A DNA stretch of 64,000 nt from Psoroptes ovis (lineage: Eukaryota > Arthropoda > Arachnida > Sarcoptiformes > Psoroptidae). A program made the translations under genes and the position numbers. The stretch's first letter is position 1, and every line of letters starts with the position of its first letter. Where the stretch lies: contig PQWQ01000003.1 of assembly GCA_002943765.1 (NCBI GenBank), forward strand, positions 3,967,501 to 4,031,500, in the 5' to 3' direction. Positions 24,940-37,200 of this stretch are shown here, piece after piece. The notes beneath the pieces were generated by a model. It searched no databases, was not told the origin of the DNA, and worked only from the letters and a program-made list of their open reading frames with translations.

Positions 24940-26898
24940 ATGGAGGCCATCAAGAAGAAAATGCAGGCAATGAAGCTCGAAAAAGATAATGCTATCGATC
25001 GAGCTGAAATTGCCGAACAAAAAGCCCGTGATGCAAATTTACGTGCTGAAAAAGTAAGTTTCTCCATTGATGATTAAGTAATTAAGAATTTATTGAATCG
25101 ATTACTCTAATGAAATGGTTTCTTATTTTTTTAATTGAATAACAATAGTCCGAAGAAGAGGTCCGCGGATTACAGAAAAAGATTCAACAAATTGAAAATG
25201 AATTGGATCAAGTACAAGAACAATTATCAGCAGCAAACACCAAATTGGAAGAAAAAGAAAAAGCTTTACAGACCGTAAGTTGTAATGATAATGATTCAAA
25301 AAATAATAATCAACGATTGAACAACAACACTATGAATCCAAATGAAATCGAAATGGAAACAATGGTCTATATCCATTCAATTTGATGTTGATTTTATAGT
25401 TCTAACCCTTTTATTTTATTCCTCTCAAAAACATTTCCAATTGAGTTTAGATTGATAGCTTTAAAATACGTTTAGAACGATTGAAATTGATTTGTGAATT
25501 ACGAAATGAATTGGCTCAATTCATTAATTCTGATACCAATGATAATGATGATGAGGATCAAGACGATATCGGTTATTATGATGATACTGATGTTAATAAT
25601 AATAATGATGATAATGATAGTACCAGTGAAACTAATGATAATGATCAAACAAATGAAAATAATTGATTTTGTATTGAAATATTAATACTTATTGATACTT
25701 TGGCAAAATTGAATTCAAATAAATTCCTTTCAAATTAATCGAATGAACATGTTATAATGATGCGACGAGCAACAAGTCCTTGAGCCAAAAAAAAAAATTG
25801 TGGTTAAATCGTTGCCACAACCATCGGTATCGGGTGCCAAAAAAAAAAAATTGTTTTTAGCGAATCGACTCCTCATTTTGGCTTACGATCACAAGTTTTG
25901 GCTAAGTGATTGCGTCACACCCATCCAAATGATGGGCCTTATATTTCTATTATTAGAAATGTTGATTTACAATACGATTTTGTGCAATGTGTTTGCACAT
26001 GCGAACATTTCATTTTTCTTTGGGTGTGTTAAATACACTTCCGATTCCAATTCTTTTTGGATTCATAGAAATTCAATCGTTTTTTATTGAAATCAATGGA
26101 TTAAGAATTAATAGGGACTAATTATAATTATTTTCTTAATCAAAACAGGCCGAAGGTGATGTAGCCGCATTGAATCGTCGTATTCAATTGATTGAAGAAG
26201 ATTTGGAACGTTCCGAAGAACGACTCAAGATTGCTACGGCTAAATTGGAAGAAGCATCGCAATCGGCCGATGAATCTGAACGGTAATTGATTTTATGATT
26301 GATATTAATGGACCAATTGGGTCACTAATCATGTTTTATCCATTTTATAGTATGCGTAAAATGCTTGAACATCGTTCAATCACCGATGAAGAACGTATGG
26401 ATGGCTTAGAAAATCAACTCAAAGAAGCCCGTATGATGGCTGAAGATGCTGACCGAAAATATGATGAAGTTGCACGTAAATTGGCAATGGTTGAAGCTGA
26501 TTTAGAGCGTGCTGAAGAACGTGCCGAAACCGGTGAATCGTAAGTTTTCTATTCATTTATTTATTTCGGGTGTAAAACAATTGAAATAATAAATTGATAA
26601 CCCCAGCAAAATCGTCGAACTCGAAGAAGAATTACGTGTTGTTGGCAATAATCTTAAATCATTGGAAGTGAGCGAAGAAAAAGCACAACAACGTGAAGAA
26701 GCACATGAACAACAAATTCGTATTATGACAGCTAAACTTAAAGAAGCTGAAGCACGTGCCGAATTTGCTGAACGTTCAGTACAAAAACTTCAAAAAGAAG
26801 TCGATCGATTGGAAGATGAATTGGTACATGAAAAAGAAAAATATAAATCAATTTCAGATGAATTGGATCAAACATTTGCCGAACTTACTGGATATTAA
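24940..26898 (+). CDS. Tm: Tropomyosin (mite group 10 allergen)
   Basis: Five exons (24940-25053, 25149-25274, 26149-26282, 26351-26539, 26607-26898) join in phase to give exactly 284 residues, the standard muscle tropomyosin length. The protein is a continuous two-stranded coiled coil from MEAIKKKMQAMKLEKDNAID to the conserved end DQTFAELTGY. It lies along actin filaments and regulates myosin access with troponin. In mites it is the pan-allergen of group 10. The whole chain reads as the Dermatophagoides-type protein with a few substitutions (for example Gly in EEEVRGLQ and Asp in EERMDGLE). The 874-base second intron is unusually long for this locus and contains a candidate alternative last exon (25451-25666). 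The next gene on the same strand is myosin heavy chain. Confidence 0.97.
25451..25666 (+). other. Candidate alternative last exon of tropomyosin
   Basis: It is preceded by a pyrimidine-rich tract and the acceptor GAGTTTAG, and it is open for 71 codons to TGA in the phase left by exon 2 (phase 0). Its first 25 or so residues keep heptad-like hydrophobic spacing (IDSFKIRLERLKLICELRNE). The rest is strongly acidic, rich in Asp, Glu and Asn. Splicing exon 2 to it would give 80 tropomyosin residues plus this tail, about 151 residues. No recognisable downstream donor restores the frame to exon 3, so it would be terminal. Confidence 0.4.
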
Positions 26899-27074
26899 AA
26901 AAAACCTTTGAATGAAAAAATTGTTTAATTATTATTTATATATTTTAATAATAACAATATCCATTACATATTTTATATTATATTTTGAAAAACACTGATT
27001 TTGCTATGTAAAACCATGAATAATTGGAAAACAATTGAATATTATTGTGTAAAACATCTTCGCAAAAAATAAAA

Positions 27075-27080
27075 AATAAA
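27075..27080 (+). promoter_or_regulatory. Poly(A) signal of tropomyosin
   Basis: AATAAA lies 177 bases past the stop codon, in an A-rich 3' untranslated region. Confidence 0.5.
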
Positions 27081-27562
27081 GCAAAATGTAATCATTATTA
27101 TTAAAATCAAAATTTATAACGAACAAACAAACAAATGAACCAAATTAATTGTTACCAACCATCACCACCACCAGTACCACCATTACCATCGGAGAATTGA
27201 TTGAATCAATTGAAATAAAAATGAAAATGTTTGTCCAATAATTATTCAAATATTTATTTATTTACGAAATTTCCATTACAAATATACGATCAATGCATCA
27301 AGATCAATGATTTTGCAATATTTTTACATTTATATCAATGATCTATGACAAAATATTTATTTATCACCAAAAAAATCAAATAAAAATGACAAAATATTTA
27401 TTTAAATAAACGAATATTTGAGAGTAAAATCAATTTTCAAGTTTAATCAATTGAATGACTATGAATATTGATTGATTTTTGACTGATTTTGAACGAGATT
27501 TTTCGCTTATTAAAAACAATTGAAAGCCTCTCATTGTCATTTAGTCAATGGTGATATTTGAT

Positions 27563-27647
27563 TATTAGGTTGTCCGAAAAGTTCATTCGGCTTAATCGAA
27601 TAGAGTTGCTCATGAAAATTGGCCAGAACTTTTCGGATAGCCTAATA
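27563..27647 (-). repeat. Mariner-like MITE copy 10
   Basis: Orientation B copy, well preserved, with TA flanks at both ends (TATTAGGTTG on the left, CCTAATA on the right). It lies between tropomyosin and Mhc and is the last copy before a 32-kb stretch without any. Confidence 0.85.
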
Positions 27648-29877
27648 TTTTCTAAGAGAAAATCTTCAAGGAAAAATGCGCGAAAAAAATTTTAAACTTG
27701 AAATTTTCAAAAAATTTAAGAAAATTTTCAATTTTCTATCAACAGACAGCGACATAGTCACTAATTTTTGAATTTTTTCAAAATTTTCAACCCGCGAGAT
27801 TTCAATCAATTTCAAAATTAATCTTTATTTATTTATTTATTTTTAATTCCTCTGATGGTAATTAATACGATAATTAACAGTACATTTTCCCCGTTCTTTC
27901 TTAGAATAAATAACTATGATTTTTAAGGCAAAAACAAAAGAAATATTTCAAGCTGATGAAGACAAGCAAAAATTTTTGCTTATAAAAGGCAAAAAAATTT
28001 AATAATTTTAAAAAATGATAAAAAAATGATGATGTTTTCAAGATTTTTATGAGTGAATAATGAATTGAATTGAACTACGCTTGCCAACAATATCAACAAT
28101 CAAACAATTGTTGTTTTCCCCTTTAAATTGCTTTGCAAAGTCAAAGAAGTAAAATAGTATTTTAAATTCTTTTACTGTTTGAAGCCTAAAATTGTTCATA
28201 TAATGATAATAATATTGATATAGTACAATGATAATCAAAGAAATTTCTTGAAAGATTTTAAAACGATGGAGAAAAACAACGATTTTCGCTTCATTTCAAT
28301 TCAATGAATGAATGAATGAATGAAGAATGGCGGCAGTAGGACATCAATATCACATTCGCATCCATCAACATTCACATCTAAAATCACATCATCATCATCA
28401 TCATTAATCTTAAGAAATGAATAACTTGTAGAATCTTTAAGAATTTAAGAATAGTAATTTATACAATGGAATTCTATTTATTTTTTCAAAATTTTTGTCT
28501 GATTAAATTCTTAAATTCTCTAAATTTTTCTCTTTTGTGCTTGCTTGTCACGATTCATCAAGCTGCATCAAGAATTGATTTCATTTAAAAAAATTTCGTT
28601 TCTGTTCATTTACTATCATCTCGATATTATAAATCATATTCATTGATTGTAAATGATATGATTATCGTTGAGGATCATGGATTATTATTATTATTTAAGG
28701 AAAAACAAAAAAAAAAAGGAATTACGATAATCTTATTTATTGATCGAAATTGTACCGGAATGAAATGAAAGAATAAATAAATAAATAAAAAAATTAAAGG
28801 ATTAAATCTTAAACGATTAAAGTGTATTTTCATCATTATAAGATTCTTCTATTTGTTCTTATCAATTATAATATATCATTAACCTCGATTCTATTGCCAA
28901 TTTTTTATGTGTGCAGAAATTAAAATAAATTGAAAAACCAAAATAAAATGTTCTCGAAGTATTCATGGATATCAATTACCAAATGTTTTATTAATTACCA
29001 AATGAATAAATATATCTTCAAGGCAATCTTTAAATCATATCATTTCAAATCATTTTTTGAATGTACACCATCCATATGTCATTTTCTACATAAATCAAAT
29101 TCAAATTTCTCATAAACATCAAATAATTTTCATTGATATTTTCATACTTTTCTTTGAAGAATTGCACTAATTCTAATTCAATTTTAAATTCTAATCAAAA
29201 ATCATTTCGGAGAAAAAAATTCAGATAGAATTCCATTGTACACAAACATATTTATTTATATTCATAGAAAATAGACATGAATAGAATTGAAGAATAAAAA
29301 AAAATTTGAAATCAAACCAAGGGATTAATTATTATTTATTTATTTTTAAATATTTTCAAACCTGCCATTAGAATTCTATTAATATTTGAACAAAATGAAT
29401 GAATTTAAAAATATTTTAAAATGGAATATCATTCATATTTATTACAATTACAATTTTCGATTCACGAATACAATTGACAATACAATTCAATAACAAACGA
29501 AGCAACAATTGTTTAAATGGGAAAATTTTTGTTTTTCAAATTTTTTCTCTCTTTAACATTCATCATCATCATTAAATGTAAATCAACAATGTGCCAGAGA
29601 AATGAATGGAGAAAAATATGCAAGATTTTCAAAAATTTCAACTTTAAAAATATATGAGCTTAATATGATATATTGAATGCTATTTATCAATGTGATATAC
29701 AATTCATATCATTTGTAAATATTTTGAATTACATTGAATTACACTGATACACATTTAAACATTTACACACATTTGCATACATACACAGTTGATAATCATT
29801 AGTAAATCTTATGTATTGTTTTTCGCTTGGTTTCTACTTGTTTGTTTGCTTGTTCATCATCAACATTTGTCGACATT

Positions 29878-29886
<9 letters not shown>

Positions 29887-29916
<30 letters not shown>
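29887..29916. repeat. Poly-A run of 30
   Basis: Thirty consecutive A bases follow an ACACAC stretch. No upstream retroposed coding sequence was recognised. Confidence 0.9.
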
Positions 29917-29918
<2 letters not shown>

Positions 29919-31252
29919 CCTACAAACATTCTTGAACAAACGAAATTCTTGAACAAATCTTGCAGAATTCTTTCTACTATTCTTTGAATATTCTTAAAAT
30001 TCTTACAAATTCTTTTGTGGAGGAGAAGAGATATGGAAAAAAAATTCCCGAATAATTTGTCCCAAAAATGGTCGATTATTTGTATTATTTGTGTGTTTGT
30101 GTGTCTGTACGAGATTTTTATGTTTTTTTTCTCCTTTTACTCTAATTTCACTTTGATGATGTATGCATGTCGCGATGGTACACAAACACACACACACACG
30201 CCCTATTCTACCGGATCCGTGTATGGTGATACACGAATTATTAAATGAATGAATAAATTAAATTAGAAATTAATGAATTTTTTAGACAAAAAAATGTATT
30301 TCTATTTGAATTATAATCAAAGACAATAATATATATGGGCGTATGCAATCTATCATTATCTTTGAGGAATTCGAATTTTTCGATGATTTCTTTGGGCGAA
30401 TTCTGATGGTGGCCGCTGTTGGCGTTGCCGCTGTTGTTACCGATGTTCAATGATAAAATTCATCAAAAAATATTCATTGAAAATATTCAAATGTACAAAG
30501 GGGTTTGCCGCTAGAAAATTTTTTAAATTCTCTTAAATCTATTCTTGAAGAAATATTTGAAGAATATTCTTGAATACTTTCTTGTTGTACATACTTCTAA
30601 CAATAATTTTGATGAGAGGGGAGAAATTAAAGAATTTAACATCTGTTAGCATAGAACTATGTGAGAAACTGTGTGGAATTTTCAATTGTTTGGCACCCTG
30701 TTGTTGAACATATTTTTCAAATAATACTTCTAGCAAAAAATCTAAGAATCAAGAATAGAAAAATATTCTCATTTAAAACTAAGTCGATTTTGAAAAAATT
30801 AAATTCATTCGGCTTCTTGTGTTTGATCGAGTGCGTGTGTGTTGTTTTTTTTCAATTTTGTGTAAGTGTTCAAATTATCATAAAATTCAAAATTTGTTTC
30901 AATCATCGATTTGTATTTTAATAATTTTCAATTTTTTCTCTTTTGTTTAATTCATATTTATGATAATTTATATTGATCGATATTTCAATGATTGATGCAT
31001 TGATTGATTGATCAATTAAACAATTGAATCAATCGCGATTCATAATTCAAAATCAAATCAATTCAAAATTTGAAAATCGAATAATAATTCAGGAAGAAGT
31101 CTATTTATTCATTCAAATTCAAATTCAAATTCAAATTTCAACTTTTATTTATTGCTGCTGCTGTGTATTATTATTGACTCAACAGCTATTTCAATTATCT
31201 TCAATTTTATTTTATCATCAATCAATTGTCTATAATTTAAACTAAACTAAAA

Positions 31253-34200
31253 ATGGGCAAAAACGATCCATCTGAAGATCCCGATCCGACCGAATATTTA
31301 GTTGTTTCATTAGAACAAAAGCGTAAAGATCAAACAAAACCATATGATGGCAAAAAAATGGTATGGGTACCGGATCCGGAAAAATGTTTCTTATTGGGTG
31401 AAATTCAATCAACCAAAGGTGATATGTGTACGGTTTTGGTCAAAGGTGAAGAGGTAATTGTCTTATCAATTGATATTTTGCTTTTTATTTTTATATTTTC
31501 TGAAATATGATCATAATATGATCATGGGTATAATTTATGATTATGAATTCGAATGAAATAAGTATATTTTTGAAAAAATAATAATAATAATTCAAATAAT
31601 AATTATTGGATAATAATTAATTGTTTAAAATAAACAATAATTAGCGACAAGTAAAAAAAGATCTGCTTCAACAAGTTAATCCACCAAAATTTGAAAAAAC
31701 TGAAGATATGGCCAATCTTACGTATTTGAATGAAGCATCCGTACTTCATAATCTTAGTGAACGTTATTATTCGAATATAATTTATGTAAGTTATCAATGG
31801 CGACAGACTTTACTAACGAATTTTTTTTTGTTTTTTCTTTTTTATCTTTACCCGAATCGGACCCCATTATTTATCTAAAAATCTTGAATATTTGACTATT
31901 CAAATATTATCAAATGACCCCTTTATCGATACAAAAAAAAATTATTCGAAAACCCCCGTTATTCGTTTGAAATTAGCGACAAGTGAAAAAAGATTTACTT
32001 CAACAAGTAAATCCACCTAAATATGAAAAATGTGAAGATATGTCTAATTTGACCTATTTGAATGAAGCATCTGTTTTACATAATCTCAAAGAACGTTATG
32101 AAAACAGATTGATTTATGTAAGAAAATCAAAAAAATACTAATCAACCCGACCTTTTGATGATTTTGATCAATCAATCAATCATAATAATGATTTTGATCA
32201 AAATATGTTTCACATTTAAAAACTCAAAAACCCATAAATCAATAGTTTCATCAAACCCCTTTGAATTACCATTAGTTCTATAGTTTAAAACCCTATTAGT
32301 ATAACCCTTTAGTAGTAATACCTTTGACCCTTTTAGAAATTATTCCTTTTAAAAATCATTCCTTTTGGAAATTCCTTGATTGAATTTCTTTCAAAAATTT
32401 TCACCTTTGAAATGTACTAATCTTTGTTTTCTTTTTCTTTGAAATACTAATCAAATAATTCTTTTGGACCAACCAAAACATAAATTAGACCTATTCTGGC
32501 CTATTCTGTGTCGTAATCAATCCATACAAACGTTTCCCAATCTATACTAATCGTGTAGTACAAATGTATCGTGGTAAACGTCGTACCGAAGTGCCACCAC
32601 ATTTGTTCGCTATTTCTGATGGTGCATACACTGACATGTTGTCCAGTAAGTATAGTCTTTAATATTTCATTCATTTCTCATCATTTCCAATTCATTTCAT
32701 TCGACATACGAAAGAATTTCACCTTTACCATAGGCTTATGAAGGTTATTTTGAACGAATAGGAGAAAAAAATTCCATTCAACAATACAGAATTAGCTTAG
32801 TTTAGCTTTTAGTTGAATTAAATTCTTCAAAGCCGAAGACTTTTTGGCTCGATTCAATGAATTTTTTTTTCTTTCTGCTTACACATCAACAAATACTATT
32901 AGACACTACTGATATCCAAAAATAGATCAGCTAAAATAGAGGAATAAATAATCAAAATTCTACGATTTTAATTATTATTAGGGGTGTGTAAGCATTAACA
33001 CTGATGTTCTATCGGGTGTTGTTGCTATTATCGTTGTTATTTTAAATGTTCACCCAAATCAAATTCTATGTTTGGATTTGAAAAATTACTAAATTGTTGA
33101 ATGTGAATACCAATTATTCTTATTTACGATTTATTTTCTTTCATTCTAAAACCATTTAAGGAGATCATAATCATGCAGGGAATATTTTTTTTTGTTTACA
33201 TTTTAAAAAGAATTTCTTCTTCTTATTTTCTTTGATTTAAAAATATTTTTCCATTGAAATTCAATGAAAGCATATAAATATAAATAGAGGCAATCAAAAG
33301 CAATTAATAATAATAATGAATAGTAGTAATAATTAATACTTGTTTACGATTAATGTATTAATATATTTAACCATAAAGATGATTGTAAGAATTTTAGATT
33401 TGTAGTTTTGAAATTTTCCGGAATATTTTTTGGGTCAGGGCCATTGAAATTTTACATTAAACATTTCACATACACAGAGATATTTGGAATTGGAAATCAA
33501 AATCAATTAATCAATCATTATTTGATATCATTGATGGATTAATACAATTATTTTTTCTTTTCAAAACAATGAATAGATCGAGAAAATCAATCCATGTTGA
33601 TTACGTAAGTATTTTCTGGACAAACAATACAAGTTATACACAGATTTAAATACAATCAAACACCTTTAATACACACTGAAATACAATCTTTTATTTTCAA
33701 AAATATTCGGAAATAATAATTAATTTGATTCAATCAAATTTAATGTATCAATGAAAAAGTGGTGAATCTGGTGCAGGTAAAACGGAAAATACGAAAAAAG
33801 TAATCACATATTTTGCAACTGTTGCCGCATCTGGTTATAAACATAAATTTTCTACTGGTGTAAGTTTAATAATTATTTGAAATAATTTCGGTGGAGAGAT
33901 CTTCAATGGACTACGAATGTATGAGATTAATGGATTAAGAAGTGATCGATTGATTTCAAAGGTCGTGATCATTACCCCCTGAATCAATTAGGCGTTAGAC
34001 ATGGTGTATTAATATACTGAACTACCCACAAACATATCACATAACAAACACCTTAGAACACTGAATCATTTGATTTTGAATTTGATTTAATTTCATTTTA
34101 TTTTTTGTTTTTTCTATTAATCCAACCCTTTATCTACCCTTTTGAAATTTTTCTCTGAAAAATTTTTCCTTCTACCCATAAAACCATATACCACTAAATA

Positions 34201-37200
34201 CCTTACGTACCATTATCTTACCATTACCTTTACGGCCACCTTCTCCACCACCTTTAAACCTTCGAATTCCAATCCATAAAATGACCAAAATCCTAAAAAT
34301 GATCAATCATATGGAAATAGTGGTGAATCTGGTGCCGGTAAAACTGAAAACACTAAAAAAGTAATTGCCTATTTTGCCAATGTCGGTGCACATGCCCCAA
34401 AACCAGGTGAAGAAAAGAAAAAGGTATGATTTTGAATGATCAATCTGGTTCGATTGATAATACCAAAACCCTTTTGTCCCGATTCGATGTCCATTGTGTG
34501 TAGTGAGATTTATGATGATTTTATCTTATTTTATTATTTAAAATTATTCATCATCATTCGGTATTTGATTACTAATTGTTTCATGCAATTCATAGGGTAA
34601 TTTGGAAGATCAAGTCGTTCAAACTAATCCAGTATTGGAAGCTTTTGGTAACGCTAAAACCGTACGTAATGATAACTCTTCACGTTTCGGTAAATTTATT
34701 CGTATTCACTTTGGTCCAATGGGTAAATTGGCTGGTGCTGATATTGAGACATGTAAGATCTTGTATTTATTTAAAATTTCTGTGGTATTAATTATTACCT
34801 TAATAATCATCAATTCCATAGATTTATTGGAAAAAGCTCGTGTCATCTCTCAACAATCATTGGAACGTTCATATCACATTTTCTATCAAATCATGTCTGG
34901 TGCTGTTCCTGGCTTGAAAGGTATTTACCCGGTTCAATCCTTCTCCACCCCATCATTGACACATGAACCAATACTCTGACACTTTACTCTCAACCCAACG
35001 ACCCTAAACCTCGATTATCCTATTAGATTAGATCTTTCAATTCATTATTTGACCATAAATTCTAATGATTTAATTTTATTTTTTTCCGTACAACCCTTTT
35101 TTTTGACCCCTTTGAAAAATTATTTCTAAAAAAAACCATTGTAGAAAAATTGTTGCTATCCAACGATATCCACGATTATTTCTTCGTCTCGCAAGGTAAA
35201 ACCGATATCCCCGGCGTAGATGATAGCGAAGAAATGAGATTGACCGATGTAAGTAATTGGTAATAATGGTTATTACCACCGTCTGCCCCGTTATGACGGA
35301 CCTTTATTTACCCCCTTTGAAGCCCTAAAGCAAAGTGTGAATGTGAGAGAGTGATTTTCGATGATGGATTTTGTTGAATTCGATCTAACAACGACTAAAC
35401 AACACATACACATACATCAAAATACATGAACCCATCATTATTCTTAGAAATATAAAATTCAACATTATTTCTTTTTCCATTGCAACAAACAAACAAATGC
35501 AAAACATTGCAGAAAAATTGTTACTCAGTAACAATATCAAAGATTATCATTTTCAATCACAAGGCAAAACCGAAATCGAAGGTGTCGATGATAAAGCCGA
35601 AATGTTGGTCACTGATGTAAGATTGATTGAGTTTCAAATTTAAAAAAAAATGATGCTTATGATTCCTTGAAATGTCTTAAGATTGTGATTATTCTATTGA
35701 TACTAATGCATTTCTTTTGAATTTATGATCAAAAAAATAGGAAGCTTTCGATGTATTGGGTTTCTCGGCTGAAGAAAAATTCGACATCTATCGTATTACG
35801 GCCGCTGTTATGCATATTGGTCAAATGAAATTCAAACAACGACCACGTGAAGAACAATGTGAACCAGATGGTATGGAAGAAGGTGAACGTGTTGCCCATT
35901 TGTTAGGCTTGAATGCTGCCGATTTGTATAAAAATCTTTCAAAACCAAGAATCAAAGTCGGTAATGAGTTTGTGACACAAGGTCGTACTGCCGCCCAAGT
36001 CACATATTCGATCGGTGCTTTGGCTAAAGCCATGTACGATCGTCTCTTCAAATGGATGGTCAAGAAATTGAATGAAACACTTGATACACAACAAAAACGA
36101 CAATATTTCATCGGTGTATTGGATATTGCCGGTTTTGAAATTTTCGATTTCAATTCATTCGAACAATTGTGTATTAACTTTACCAATGAAAAATTACAAC
36201 AATTCTTCAATCATCACATGTTTGTATTGGAACAAGAAGAATACAAACGTGAAGGTATTCAATGGGATTTCATCGATTTCGGTATGGACTTGGCTGCCTG
36301 TATCGAATTGATTGAAAAGGTTTGTTCATGTAATAAAAGGTAATAATCTCCAATAACTCTCAATCAATATTTATAATCAAAACAGCCTATGGGTATCTTC
36401 TCCATCCTTGAAGAAGAATCTATGTTCCCCAAAGCTACCGACAAAACATTTGAAGAAAAATTAAAGACCAATCACTTGGGCAAATCACCAAACTTCCAAA
36501 AACCGAAACCACCAAAACCAGGTTGTCCAGAAGCTCAAATGGCTATTGTACATTATGCTGGTACTGTACCATACAATGTTATTGGTTGGCTTGAAAAGAA
36601 CAAAGATCCATTGAACGATTGTGTCGTTGATCAATTTAAACACGGTTCAAATAAATTATTACAAACCATTTTCGAAGATCATCCAGGTCTTGGCGGTGGT
36701 GATGATGGTGGCGGAAAAGGTGGCAAAGGTGGTGGACGTAAAAAGGGTTCTGGTTTCCAGACTGTATCCGCCTTGTACAGAGTATGTATCGATCTATTCA
36801 ATGCTTGCTATCTAACATTAGTGATGCTTTATCCTCTTTGGAATTATTTGAATTATTGTTGTTTCACCAAATATCTTTCTTTTTCTAATCGTTTCCTTCA
36901 ATCAATAATCTTATAACCTTACAACCTTCCAATCCTGTTATTTCCAATCACAATCGATTTCCAAATCGTATCCTCCTAAATCAAATGAATATGAATCCTT
37001 AATCCGTTTTAAAATGCTGTTCAATCCGAATCCCAAATTTTGAATCATTCAAATTGCTGAAAACCGAAACCAAAATAGGAACAATTGAACAAATTGATGG
37101 CCACATTACGTTCAACACAACCTCATTTTGTTCGTTGTATTATTCCCAACGAAACTAAATCACCAGGTATAACCTTATATATATTTTGATACAAACAATC

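Larger units (their letters stand above)
26899..31252. other. Spacer between tropomyosin and myosin heavy chain
   Basis: About 4.4 kb of AT-rich DNA with one MITE (27563-27647), an A run at 29887-29916 and no confident gene. It should contain the Mhc promoter, its untranslated first exon(s) and possibly muscle enhancers shared by both genes. I could not identify MEF2 sites with confidence. Confidence 0.55.

Noticed and set aside
25800..26090. Open frame in tropomyosin intron 2
   Set aside because: No start context, no phase-compatible splice sites and no family likeness; it overlaps two A-run-containing direct repeats.
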